A stretch of 64,000 bases of DNA, taken from assembly GCF_002286735.1 (NCBI RefSeq), contig NZ_NRTA01000011.1, positions 1 through 64,000 of the forward strand, read 5' to 3'. The position numbers were made by a program, and so were the translations under genes. Position 1 is the first letter of the stretch. Each line of letters opens with the position of its first letter. Origin of the DNA: Leptolyngbya sp. BC1307. Lineage in GTDB: Bacteria > Cyanobacteriota > Cyanobacteriia > Phormidesmidales > Phormidesmidaceae. Shown piece after piece: positions 34,439 through 43,808 of this stretch. Under the pieces are notes generated by a model that worked only from the letters and a program-made list of their open reading frames with translations, was not told the origin of the DNA and did not search any database.

Positions 34439-35244
34439 ATCGCGGAAGGGTAGACACCATCTGCAACAAATACAGGCTTCTCGGTGTACTCTGCCTCGAT
34501 TTGCTCTTGGACAGAAAGATCCCAGTCCAAATCGTATTCAGTGTCAAATTCAGCTTTCACATATGGACGCAGAACGCCTGTAACCGTGACCTCTTCTCCA
34601 TCCTGGGTCTCAGGAGTAACACCCTGTGTAAGAACCAATAGATCCTCACTGCCAAACAGTCGCTCTTCCTCCAAGGTAAACGTAGTCGGTGAAAGCTTGT
34701 CTTCTACTTCGCCAGCGACTGCGATTCTTTGGTTGTAGTACTTTTCTGGATTACTCGTTAGATCACCAGGGTCAGGAGAAAGGGCAATGGACTGAGCCAC
34801 AACAACCGGTCGATCTTCATAGTCAGCATATAGAGTCGGATCCAGGTCTAGGCCATACTCTGTCTCGAAGTCAGCGATTACGAGCTGCTGCACTTCGCCG
34901 GTTACCTGCACCTCAGTATCGTCGCCTTCAACTAGCACAAAAGGCTCGCCAGAAGCGTTGATCACCAAGACATCTTCGCCCCCAAACAGCTGGTCGTCTT
35001 CAAGTAAGAATGAAGTATCGTCAATGGTTTCCTCAACCTCTGCGCGAAGCGATACCGTCTGACCAATTAGACCTTCTGCCCCACCCGACAACTCCTCAGT
35101 CGTCACGTTCTCGGACGCTTCCTCTGAGGTAGTGGTCTCTGACGGCGTCTCCGCACAGGCCGCTACCACAGTGAGAGAAGCTGCCATCAGTAGGCCCGCA
35201 AAGGGCTTGCGATAGCGGGTAATAATTGTTAGGGGATTCACCAT
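34435..35244 (-). CDS. Lipoprotein with two homologous beta-rich repeats
   Basis: Residues 1-30 are a signal peptide ending in a lipobox (SLTVVAAC, Cys at 30), then an acidic Ser/Thr/Glu linker. Two repeats of about 90 residues follow. Each has a sequence like FxLEDDxLFGxEDxLVL, then VxVTGxVxxxVxAxFxTEYxLDxD, then a Tyr and RPVVVA/KPVFVA. I count repeat 1 at about 60-155 and repeat 2 at about 165-265. The VxGEV pattern recalls OB-fold lipoproteins. Strongly acidic, so secreted or membrane-tethered and possibly cation-binding. No family name that I can assign. It is intact. Confidence 0.7.
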   Translation of the reverse strand: MVNPLTIITRYRKPFAGLLMAASLTVVAACAETPSETTTSEEASENVTTEELSGGAEGLIGQTVSLRAEVEETIDDTSFLLEDDQLFGGEDVLVINASGEPFVLVEGDDTEVQVTGEVQQLVIADFETEYGLDLDPTLYADYEDRPVVVAQSIALSPDPGDLTSNPEKYYNQRIAVAGEVEDKLSPTTFTLEEERLFGSEDLLVLTQGVTPETQDGEEVTVTGVLRPYVKAEFDTEYDLDWDLSVQEQIEAEYTEKPVFVADGVYPSAM

Positions 35245-35295
35245 TTCAGTCTTTATTTTGCATCTACATCTTTATGGTATTAAATAATGATGTAC

Positions 35296-36155
35296 TTACC
35301 TCTCCCTCAGCAGGCGGAACATCGTTGATATAGAGAGGTTTACCCTATGTCTATTGAATGAGTTCATAGGGATACAACAAAGCACTTTTCTATCACTTTG
35401 TTGTATCCCTTCTTCGCGGAGTTTGCGCAGCGCAATTCTTTTCGCAATACACTCGACGCAAAGGTAGAGCGATCGCACCAGCTCCGAATCCTCCTTATAC
35501 CCGGCAGGCACCAGATTAGAGAGCTTTTGAGTCTTAGTGATACTTTCTAAATTTTCCCAGTCTTTGGCACTATGACCTTCACCATAAATACCAATAGACA
35601 TACCGCCATACTGACCCATCACATCAAAACAAGGAACATCTGAAGCCCCGTCCCCCACGTAAATCACCTGGTCTAAAGGAACGTGCAGATCTTCTGCATT
35701 TGAGCTTTGAAAGTTGTAGACCAGGTCTTTCTCATTCTCAGCGCCTTCGATGCCCTGAGAGATGTAGTACAAATAGCGCGTTTTCTCCGCATGGGTCATC
35801 TGTTTTTTCAAAAATTCAATCTCACCAGACTCGCCATAGTGAAACTCGCAGCCCACATCCGCCTGAAGTCTTTTGCGAGGGGAGTATTACGGGGAATCTC
35901 CACAAATCCCCCAGAAATTAGGTAGAACTCAAGTTCGATGCCATCGTCTATCTTGTGAATCTTCTGCTGCAGCCGACCAAATAGCTGATCTGTTTCCTGG
36001 TATAGCGCTATATTTTGACCGACCTCAGCAAGCTTGCTCTGCGTAATCTTATGATCTAGCTGTCCAGACGCTTTGACTAAGCGATAGGCTCTAGCCAGAT
36101 ACTTCTCCCAGCCTTGATCTACCAGAGACTGTACGCGGTTTTTGAACTCGTCCAC
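35296..36155 (-). pseudogene. HAD-superfamily hydrolase, frameshifted and lacking its N-terminus
   Basis: Two overlapping frames make one HAD protein: upstream frame with LARAYRLVKAS... ELEFYLISGGFVEIPRNTPL, downstream frame (stop at 35296) with GCEFHYGESGEIEF, MTHAEKTRYLYYISQG and the motif IV segment VIYVGDGASDVPCFDVMGQYGG. A one-base loss in a C-run near 35,852 (or the T-run near 35,871) explains the switch. Motif I (DxDxT) is missing: the frame runs back into the end of the neighbouring O-antigen ligase gene. A sequencing error could explain the frameshift but not the missing start. Confidence 0.7.
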
Positions 36156-36168
36156 GGCTCGGCCTGAT

Positions 36169-38691
36169 TTACTCGGTCTGATTTATCAATTGCTCCCTTA
36201 GCGGAGCTAGCAACTGGTCCAAGCCAGGATTGTAGATCTCTGCCGGAAAAAGATCGCCAAAAAACTGCGTCATCAGCACATTCTCCAGTCGGGGGGCAAA
36301 GTCGCTGGGCAGCGGGCCATCGATATGACGGCTGAGCACACCAAACCCTAGCCGCTGGTTTCGCTGCGATCGCACCGGGGCCATCTCCGTCAGCCACTGA
36401 TGGAAACTAGCTGACCTCTCAGCACTTTGCGCAATTTCCTGACTCATCTGCGCCAGATAGCTTTCCGGGTAGGCATACTCCGAAGGATTTGACAGCAACA
36501 GCGCCTTGTAGAACGCTGATTCTTTTTTGTCTGCGTCTAGCCAGCCCATAGCAGCGGCTTCGGCGGGCGATGAAGGTGCTAGGAGACTGACGGGCGTCTC
36601 TGTTCCGAGAGAGAGCATTATAGAATTGAGCGGGTTAGACGTATGGCTAAAGTCTGCTCTGGCCTGGTCAAAGTTGCCTCTCCACCAGTGCAATCCGCCT
36701 CGGATCTGATAAAAGTAGGGTTTCAGTTCGGCAGAGGACTCATTTATAAAGCGCGTGCAGGTTTGTTCAAAGGCTGAGAGAACTTGGGGAAAGACAGGTT
36801 CTAGCTCGGGCGATCGCCAGATCGGGCTAGTCAGCAGCAGTGGATTGCGGAGCAGCTCTAGCGTTATCGCTTCGATGGCCAAGTCTAATCGGTTGCTCTG
36901 CAACAGCGCATAGCCTAAAGCAAAGAAGCTCCCTTTTTTACTGGGAACCAGCTGAGCAGCCTGAGAGAAAGCAGCGACGGCCCGCTCCGGTTGGGTATTG
37001 ACCAGCAGCCAACCCAGATTAGAATAGCCAAACTCCTGATAGGGCGAAATGGCGATCGCCTTCTCCAGCCATTCAGTACTGAGCGCTTGTAGCATCTCTC
37101 TTTGCCGCACATCTGACGTGAGATAGGCCTGCTCTCCCAGATTCCAGCCCAGCTGATAAGGGTAGTAAGGTTCCCAGGGGGCCAATCGATGAGCGTCTTC
37201 TAATTTGTCAACAAAGCCCGCCATGTCTGCTTGCGCTAGCCTTGTAAAGCCCTGGCTAGAGAGCATCCAGGCCCGATGAATAGGGTATAGCCAAACAGAG
37301 ACAACAACTAAAAGACTGATGCCCAAAACTGCAACCGGAAGCCGTCTGACCGTATAGCTCGGTTGCGTCTCAAGTCCTGCTCTCAAATAAAACGCCAGTA
37401 CTGCAATAAAAATGACCAGGGTACCGCTGATACAGAGATTGTCTAGCTGATAATCGCTCAGGCTAAACACGCCGTATCCCAGCAGACCGCTCCAGAGACT
37501 CGCAACCAGCACAAAGGTGTCAGGCGAATACTGACCTCTACGAAACCAGCGCAAGCTGAGATAGGCTAGCAAACAGAAACTGCCCAAGGCCAAAAGACTG
37601 CCGGTTAGCCCAAACTCAGCCCAGATTTGCGCGGGTGTGCTGTGTAGCTGATAAGTAAGCTCCGCTGACTGACCCGCCCAATCAGGCAAATATTTTTGAT
37701 AGAGCAGCGCTACGTTGCCTAGCCCTGCGCCAAAGAGCCAGTGATCTCTTCCTATCAGCCAGCCTGTGGTGTTGGTGACGACTCGGTAAGCAATCTCATT
37801 GTTGTCGCTGCCTGTAAACGCAGAGAGTAACAAAGTCCGCAGCCGATCATTACCAAAGATCCAGAACAGGAGTCCGCCTGTACCCATGAGAGTGGCTATG
37901 CTGAGTAGTTTTCTACGCTGCGGATAGCGCCAGGCAAAGACGATGCAAAAAGTCGCCACGCTGGTAAGCAGGCCAAACCAACTGCCACGAGAAGCAGTTG
38001 TGTATAAACAAACCAGGCCAACCAAAAAGCCTGCCCCCCACAAAACGCGCTGCTGGCCTTTGTGCAAAATGCTCAGGCCCAACAGTAGTGGCAAAGACAA
38101 AATAAGATAGCCCGCCACATAGTTTTGATGGCCAATCGGATACCAGTTGCGCAAGCTGACAATCTGCCAGTCGAAACTTCTGGAGATGCCGTAGCTTTTG
38201 AGGCTGGCGAGCGTATCCAGGTAAGGTAACGCGGTTTGCGCAGTCCACAGCGTCAGGCTGAGGACTGCAAACGCGATCGCTAGCGCTCCTTGAAAGTGCA
38301 GTAACCGGCTGACACGAATAGAAGAGGTGAGCCATTGGGTGAGAGCGTATAGGATGGCGATCGCACATACCACCGCCCAAGCATACCAACCGGCCTGATG
38401 AACAAAGCTAGCAAAGCCCACATTCAGAGCCAGGCACAGCAGCCAGCCGCCCGCTAGCCAATCCAGTTTGTTGCCAAGTCTAGTTAAAGACTTTTGCTGC
38501 CATAGCTGAACTATCAGCGCTATTGGCCCCAACGCTAGACCAAGCTGCCACCCCAGCACCCAGGGCCACTTCACCATCAGGCTGTTGCTATTGGGCATCA
38601 GTGTGAACAAGCCGTAGAAAATGAATAGGCTGACACCCCCTATCCCAGTAAGGACACGCCCACGATCTAAAGAACGATTGCTCAACAGCAT
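36169..38691 (-). CDS. O-antigen ligase/polymerase-like membrane protein with TPR tail (copy 2)
   Basis: Wzy/WaaL-type (PF04932-like) protein. The N-terminal 480 residues hold about ten to twelve membrane helices with YPIGHQNYVAGYLIL, TASRGSWFGL and a long outer loop with QLHSTPAQIWAEFG. The C-terminal 350 residues are soluble tetratricopeptide-like repeats (LEKAIAISPYQEFGYSNLGWLLVNTQPERAVAAFSQAAQLVP). The frame opens at 38871 but the ATG at 38691 (MLLSNRSLDRG) avoids overlap with the upstream copy. It follows copy 1 by 43 bases and shares NSxxxMVxWPWxLxWQ with it, so the two are paralogues. Likely polymerises or attaches polysaccharide chains at the outer face of the membrane. Confidence 0.85.
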   Translation of the reverse strand: MLLSNRSLDRGRVLTGIGGVSLFIFYGLFTLMPNSNSLMVKWPWVLGWQLGLALGPIALIVQLWQQKSLTRLGNKLDWLAGGWLLCLALNVGFASFVHQAGWYAWAVVCAIAILYALTQWLTSSIRVSRLLHFQGALAIAFAVLSLTLWTAQTALPYLDTLASLKSYGISRSFDWQIVSLRNWYPIGHQNYVAGYLILSLPLLLGLSILHKGQQRVLWGAGFLVGLVCLYTTASRGSWFGLLTSVATFCIVFAWRYPQRRKLLSIATLMGTGGLLFWIFGNDRLRTLLLSAFTGSDNNEIAYRVVTNTTGWLIGRDHWLFGAGLGNVALLYQKYLPDWAGQSAELTYQLHSTPAQIWAEFGLTGSLLALGSFCLLAYLSLRWFRRGQYSPDTFVLVASLWSGLLGYGVFSLSDYQLDNLCISGTLVIFIAVLAFYLRAGLETQPSYTVRRLPVAVLGISLLVVVSVWLYPIHRAWMLSSQGFTRLAQADMAGFVDKLEDAHRLAPWEPYYPYQLGWNLGEQAYLTSDVRQREMLQALSTEWLEKAIAISPYQEFGYSNLGWLLVNTQPERAVAAFSQAAQLVPSKKGSFFALGYALLQSNRLDLAIEAITLELLRNPLLLTSPIWRSPELEPVFPQVLSAFEQTCTRFINESSAELKPYFYQIRGGLHWWRGNFDQARADFSHTSNPLNSIMLSLGTETPVSLLAPSSPAEAAAMGWLDADKKESAFYKALLLSNPSEYAYPESYLAQMSQEIAQSAERSASFHQWLTEMAPVRSQRNQRLGFGVLSRHIDGPLPSDFAPRLENVLMTQFFGDLFPAEIYNPGLDQLLAPLREQLINQTE

Positions 38692-38734
38692 GATTGATTG
38701 GCTATAAGTTGAATGAGTTGGCAATGTGAACTGT

Positions 38735-41338
38735 TTATGCCTTGGGAAGCTGAAAGCGAGTCTCGCTGAGCGGCGGTAGAGACAAGTCTTCTGTCTTGAC
38801 TGCTGATATTGTTTGGTCGAGCTGCGGAAAGACAACTGGCGATTCTTCGAACAGACCCAGTAATTCTGCAAAGAAGCTCATGTTCAGCCTTCCGGGATAT
38901 AGAATTTGTTTCACATTGTTAGCTGACAAGTTGCGATAGGCAAAGCCAAGGCCATATCTCAGGCGCGGCGATGACGGGCTCAGAACCGAGTTCATCCAAG
39001 TACGAATGTCTCGATTTTGTCTGATATGTTTGATCAGGAGATCCTTTTCTTGCTGAGTGCCCTCAAAGTCTTGTAGATAGCTGTCTAAATACTGGTCAGG
39101 TGCTAGCCATACCTGCAAGAGCCGCAAGGTAGGGTCATTTTCATCTAGCTTTAGCTGCTGTTCTACCGTATTCAGAGCCTTTTTAGGCTGCTCTTCAGCT
39201 TCTAGTATTGCCTGTGCTAAAGGGCGCAGCTTTGACCTATCGACGCCATCTAGCGATCGCTGATGCCACCAGCTGAGCATAGCTAGCTGTTCGTTCAACC
39301 ATTTGTACTCGGCAGATGCGGGGTTTGTCTGGGAGAGCGTCTGGCGATCGCGATTCAGCGTTTTGTCTAAGACGCTCGGCAATAGCTGAGCAAAGGGCTC
39401 CTCCGTCCAGATGTTGGCAATCAGAAAATCAGGATTGGCCATTCCTTCTAGCGAAAGGGCTGTGATCGCCTGATCAACTTTGTTTTGCTGTAAATAAGCT
39501 GAGGCCAGCGTGTAATAGGTGTAGTTAAAGTTGCGTGGAGAGAGCTGCGCAGCTCGCCGAGCGTAGAACTCCGCTTTTTCAGGCTTGTTACTTTCGAGAT
39601 ACAGGACCGCCAAATTCTGGTTGAGCCAGGTATCGTTAGGCGCGGCTTCCAGTGCTGACTCTATATATTCAATGGCCGATTGGGTTAGGGCTGTCTGATC
39701 TGCCTGGTTGGCTGCGCCCGCCCCAAGCAGAATGAGCTGTTCGGCAGCGAGAGCCGGATAAGTAGGGTCCCAACTGGCCAAAGCGCCTGCCTTAAACCAT
39801 TTGGCATCGGCCTCAACCAAATCGCGAGCCTCTATATCTTTAATGGCAGCGCCACTGAGGTATAGCCCTGCGTCAGCTCTGATCCACAGCTGAAAGCTCA
39901 TGCATAGAAAAGCTAATATGCCCAAGCTCAGCCAGCGGCGGCCCTGCCGAGAAAGCGCGGTTGGTTTTGATAATAGGGCAGATCCGTCTATTCCGTCTAT
40001 GTCCATTCCGTCTATATAGGTGTCACCAAGATTGATCAGTAGTGCAGTCGCAATCAATAAAGTGCTGCTGATACCAATATTTTCTAGCTGATAGTCGGTC
40101 AGGCTAGAAACGCCATAGCCCAGATAGCTAGCGAAAATACCGTAAAAGAGATAGCGATCAGCGGGCTGAGAGAGGTGGCGATGCAGCCGGATGCTAAGTG
40201 CAAAGAGCCCAATTAGCCAGCTGCCGTAGGCAATTATGCCGAGAATTCCCAGCTCTACCAGAATCTGCGCGGGTGTGTTGTGCAGCTGTTGCACCAGTTC
40301 TAGCCCGTTGCCGACTTCAATAGGCCGGTAGAGATTATAAACGCGAGATAGATTGCCAGGGCCGATGCCAGTCAGCGGGTGAGTAGAAAAGATATTTTGT
40401 CCCGCTTGCAGCATGAACAGGCGATCGCGTGCCGGGCCATCTGCTATCACGACCGAAGAGGTCTGACTTAGCTGCGACGAAGCCGACACCGTAAACAGCC
40501 CTCGCATCCGAGGATTACTGGCAGCGATCGCCAGAACCACCGCTAACACAACGGCGCTACCCATCAGCCAGCGCCGGTTGGCCTGAGCGCGATGCAGCCA
40601 GAGAAAAATCGGCCCGCCTAATAGAACAACTGCCAGAGCGCCTACCATAGCCCCGCGTGAACCGCTGACATAAAGGGCGGCGGCGACAATCAGGGTCGCG
40701 CCGAACCCTATTCCCCTTTTCCACCCTCGCTGTGACAGGCATAAGCTAGCAGTCATTGGCAGCAGCAGCAGTTCATACCCTCCAACAAAGTTGTGATGGC
40801 CCAGGGGTAGCGGGTTGCGCAGCGCCGCGTAGAAATCATCTGACAGCCACATATCGGGCGTGGGTCGCCAAAATGACAGGCTGATGAGGCTAGTAACAAC
40901 GCCAGCCAACGACAGGGAAAACCAGAGAGCCCTTCTAGAGAGCCCCTGACGTAGCCAGTTGACCAACAGATAGAGGGCAATGACATAGTTGCCAAACAGC
41001 AGTCCGTTCCAAAGCGCTACCGCCTTAAACTCGGCTGCGAGTGCCGAGATGACAGTGGCAGCCACCGCCACGCCAATCGCCCAATCTAGCCCATACCCTA
41101 ACAGCCGATAAGGTACCGAAAACTGGCGAATAGCCCATATATTCCAAGCGCCCAACAGTAAAAAAGCCGCTTGCCACAGCAAAATCCACGGCCAACCCAC
41201 CATCATGTAATAGCTGTTGGGAATCCAGCTAAAAGCCAGTATACAGGCCAATCCCAGAACGCCCATCCACTGACCTTTCCAGACAGTTGACGAAATATTT
41301 AGCTTGGGTAGAGACGGCGCACCCTCTGTCAGTTCCAT
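38735..41338 (-). CDS. O-antigen ligase/polymerase-like membrane protein with TPR tail (copy 1)
   Basis: 867 residues. About a dozen membrane helices, then the Wzy_C-type motifs LPLGHHNFVGGYELL, SGSRGAMVGAL and the loop THPLTGIGPGNLSRVYN... VQQLHNTPAQILVELGILG. The C-terminal 400 residues are TPR repeats (IEYIESALEAAPNDTWLNQNLAVLYLESNKPEKAEFYARRAAQLSP). It lies 28 bases after the glycosylphosphotransferase gene and 43 before copy 2, so all three are probably one transcript. TPR tails are usual in cyanobacterial members of the family. Polymerase versus ligase cannot be told from sequence. Confidence 0.86.
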   Translation of the reverse strand: MELTEGAPSLPKLNISSTVWKGQWMGVLGLACILAFSWIPNSYYMMVGWPWILLWQAAFLLLGAWNIWAIRQFSVPYRLLGYGLDWAIGVAVAATVISALAAEFKAVALWNGLLFGNYVIALYLLVNWLRQGLSRRALWFSLSLAGVVTSLISLSFWRPTPDMWLSDDFYAALRNPLPLGHHNFVGGYELLLLPMTASLCLSQRGWKRGIGFGATLIVAAALYVSGSRGAMVGALAVVLLGGPIFLWLHRAQANRRWLMGSAVVLAVVLAIAASNPRMRGLFTVSASSQLSQTSSVVIADGPARDRLFMLQAGQNIFSTHPLTGIGPGNLSRVYNLYRPIEVGNGLELVQQLHNTPAQILVELGILGIIAYGSWLIGLFALSIRLHRHLSQPADRYLFYGIFASYLGYGVSSLTDYQLENIGISSTLLIATALLINLGDTYIDGMDIDGIDGSALLSKPTALSRQGRRWLSLGILAFLCMSFQLWIRADAGLYLSGAAIKDIEARDLVEADAKWFKAGALASWDPTYPALAAEQLILLGAGAANQADQTALTQSAIEYIESALEAAPNDTWLNQNLAVLYLESNKPEKAEFYARRAAQLSPRNFNYTYYTLASAYLQQNKVDQAITALSLEGMANPDFLIANIWTEEPFAQLLPSVLDKTLNRDRQTLSQTNPASAEYKWLNEQLAMLSWWHQRSLDGVDRSKLRPLAQAILEAEEQPKKALNTVEQQLKLDENDPTLRLLQVWLAPDQYLDSYLQDFEGTQQEKDLLIKHIRQNRDIRTWMNSVLSPSSPRLRYGLGFAYRNLSANNVKQILYPGRLNMSFFAELLGLFEESPVVFPQLDQTISAVKTEDLSLPPLSETRFQLPKA

Positions 41339-41366
41339 AGCGATTGAAAAAATAGGATTGTCGGGC

Positions 41367-42812
41367 TTAATATGCCCCTTTTCCCAAACAAACTATTTTG
41401 ATGGTTTCGAGTAATATCTCCAGATCCAGATTGAGCGACCAGTTATCGATGTAGTGAAGATCGAGCCGGACAGCGTCGTCAAAGCTTTTGATATCTGATC
41501 GCCCTGAGATTTGCCAGAGACCGGTGATACCCGGCAGCACCTGATGGCGAATATGATGCCAGGGCTCAAACAGTGAAGTATCTCGCAGCGGCAGCGGCCT
41601 TGGCCCGACCAAGCTCATTTGGCCTAGCAGTACGTTAAAAAGCTGCGGCAGCTCATCTAGGCTGGTACGGCGAAGAAAGTTGCCAATAGGCGTAATCCGA
41701 GGGTCACAGGCGATCTTAAACATGACGCCGTCTGGGTTTTCGTTTTGCTGCTCCAGGCTGCTTTGCAGGTGAGAGGCATTGACGACCATCGTGCGAAATT
41801 TCCAAACCTGGAAAACTTTGCTGTGTAGCCCTGTGCGCTCCTGGCGGAAAAAGATGGGGCCGGGAGAAGAGGCTTTGATGGCGATCGCAATCACCAAAAA
41901 GAGCGGCAAGCCTAGCAAAACAGTCACCGCCGCCAGCAAAACATCAAGCCAGCGCTTAATACAGTAGTCAAACCCGCGAAAAAAGGAAGATTCGATTTTG
42001 AGCGTGGGTAAGCTCGCAAAAATTTCGGGTATGCCTCGCCGGTAAATCATCTCCCGGCTAGAGGGTAATAGCCTGAGGACAATGCCAGCGCTCCGCAGCC
42101 GCCAAAACAGGCGAGAGGCAAGTTCAGCATTGGGGATATTTTCTGCCAAGACTTCTTCAGGCTGAAGTCTGACGATAGATTGAAAAATGGCGGGCGAATG
42201 GGCAGTAGACGAGATCGCTGCGCCGACAATTCGATAGTGCGGCTGTTTCGTAACAATTTCAGACAGAATCTGTAGTCGATTGGCCGGGGCAATCAGAAAA
42301 ACAGCCGTTGGCTTTTGCCAAGCTTCAAAGCGGCATAGCAACAGGTTTGTGAGTACTCTAGCAAAGACCACAATCGCAATACTACTGAACCACGCCGAAA
42401 AGAAGAGCGACCGGGGCGGGTTGAGATGCGGATCGTAAAAATAGCTCAGCAGGAGAGAAGCCAGATACACATAGCTGATAAGCTGAGCAGCTTTGGCATA
42501 GTCTCTAGCGGCGTGAGTATGGCTATAGAGCCGGTGGTGAGCAAATAGGGCGAGCGTCGAGAGCGCAAATAGCCAAAATAAGCTAGGCAACCCCAACCAG
42601 ACCCACCAGACAAAAGAACTCGGCAAGGGAGAGTAAAACTGGTTGAGAAACTGAGCAATTTTCCAGGCAGTGGCCATGGCGATCGCATCGCTCAAAACCA
42701 GCCCTAGTCCTCTTAGTTTTCTACGCGCAGGCAGCCATGATCGCAGAGAGAGGCGTGAAGCACGAATGTCTGACTGAGGCGTGGATTTGGGCTTGGCGGG
42801 CCGAGTTTTCAT
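41367..42812 (-). CDS. Exopolysaccharide polyprenyl glycosylphosphotransferase
   Basis: Initiates polysaccharide repeat assembly by moving a sugar 1-phosphate from an NDP-sugar to undecaprenyl phosphate. Residues 30-150 have several membrane helices, a Rossmann-like middle domain follows, and one more helix ([29 protein letters not shown]) leads to the catalytic domain: [51 protein letters not shown] and [16 protein letters not shown]. 481 residues, the large WbaP/CpsE form. The C-terminus GKGAY is typical. 18 bases separate it from the WecG-type gene. Confidence 0.93.
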   Translation of the reverse strand: MKTRPAKPKSTPQSDIRASRLSLRSWLPARRKLRGLGLVLSDAIAMATAWKIAQFLNQFYSPLPSSFVWWVWLGLPSLFWLFALSTLALFAHHRLYSHTHAARDYAKAAQLISYVYLASLLLSYFYDPHLNPPRSLFFSAWFSSIAIVVFARVLTNLLLCRFEAWQKPTAVFLIAPANRLQILSEIVTKQPHYRIVGAAISSTAHSPAIFQSIVRLQPEEVLAENIPNAELASRLFWRLRSAGIVLRLLPSSREMIYRRGIPEIFASLPTLKIESSFFRGFDYCIKRWLDVLLAAVTVLLGLPLFLVIAIAIKASSPGPIFFRQERTGLHSKVFQVWKFRTMVVNASHLQSSLEQQNENPDGVMFKIACDPRITPIGNFLRRTSLDELPQLFNVLLGQMSLVGPRPLPLRDTSLFEPWHHIRHQVLPGITGLWQISGRSDIKSFDDAVRLDLHYIDNWSLNLDLEILLETIKIVCLGKGAY

Positions 42813-42830
42813 ACTTCAGAGGTTGCCAAC

Positions 42831-43619
42831 TTACTTAGCCAACGACTTTGAGTATCTAAAGCGTTGGGCAATTGTTCTCAAATGGTGCTTAATTATCTGC
42901 TGCGAAAATAGACAGACAAAAGCAGTGTTGGTCAGCAGATACCGAGACCACAGCCGTCTGGGCTCTTTGGCCAGGCGAAAGCACCATTCGAGGCTGAGCC
43001 GCATCATCCAGCGAGGGGCTTGGGTAATTTCACCGCTGTGGAACTGGAAGGCTGCGCCGACACCGATCATGACTGCATCTAGCTTACCCAGTTGGCGATA
43101 CATCCACTCTTCTTGTTTTGGGCAGCCAAGGCCAACGAAGACGACTGCCGCACCTGAGCGCTGAATGCGGGCAATGTCGGCAGCTTCTTCCTCAGCGGTG
43201 AGGGCTCTAAAGGGCGGTGAGTGCGTCCCGGCAATGCGCAGATGAGGGAAGGTGTAATGTAGTTTTTCAGACAGGCGCTGAAGCGTTTCGGGGGTGCTGC
43301 CATACAGATAGATAGGGAGGTTGGCTTTAGCAGCGCGATCGCACCAGGCTAGCATCAGATCAGGCCCATACACACGCGGCTGATGGCGCGCACCGAGCCA
43401 GCGCATTCCCATCACCAGCGGCATGCCATCGGGTGTGACCAGGGCGGCTTTGCCCAGAATATGCCGGTATTCTCGATGCCAGTAGGCCATCATTACGACG
43501 TGGACGTTGGCAGCGACAATGTAGCTAGACTGCCGGGTTTGAATGAGGGTTTGGATGCGATCGCAGGCTTGCTCGTAAGTCGTCTGACTGATGTCTGTCC
43601 GTAAAATGCGCTGCGCCAT
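42831..43619 (-). CDS. WecG/TagA/CpsF family glycosyltransferase
   Basis: GT26 enzyme that adds the second sugar (N-acetylmannosamine type) to the lipid-linked carrier. Signatures: NVHVVMMAYWHREYRHIL, VTPDGMPLVMGMRWLG, RVYGPDLMLAWCDRAAKANLPIYLYGSTPE, VFVGLGCPKQEEWMY and GVGAAFQFHSGEITQAPRWM. Length 262. The C-terminus is extended and basic, fitting contact with the membrane. It directly precedes the initiating transferase, which fits consecutive steps of the same pathway. Confidence 0.93.
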   Translation of the reverse strand: MAQRILRTDISQTTYEQACDRIQTLIQTRQSSYIVAANVHVVMMAYWHREYRHILGKAALVTPDGMPLVMGMRWLGARHQPRVYGPDLMLAWCDRAAKANLPIYLYGSTPETLQRLSEKLHYTFPHLRIAGTHSPPFRALTAEEEAADIARIQRSGAAVVFVGLGCPKQEEWMYRQLGKLDAVMIGVGAAFQFHSGEITQAPRWMMRLSLEWCFRLAKEPRRLWSRYLLTNTAFVCLFSQQIIKHHLRTIAQRFRYSKSLAK

Positions 43620-43808
43620 GAACTTTCAGAATGTGTCAATGTGAGACTGCACATAGACCTGTAAATTTGTGCATCTACTGAAAATCTTTTCTAAGCTTTA
43701 GTATGCCCGCCGAGACAGCAATGCAACTTCAGCTATTTTGTTACTGTCAACATGTCTGTATGTGATTGGCCGCATAGGCATTTCCTATCTGCTGCCGCTG
43801 CTTAGGCG

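Noticed and set aside
35707-35925. Plus-strand open frames inside the HAD gene
   Set aside because: They mirror the minus-strand HAD coding sequence, which has clear motifs.
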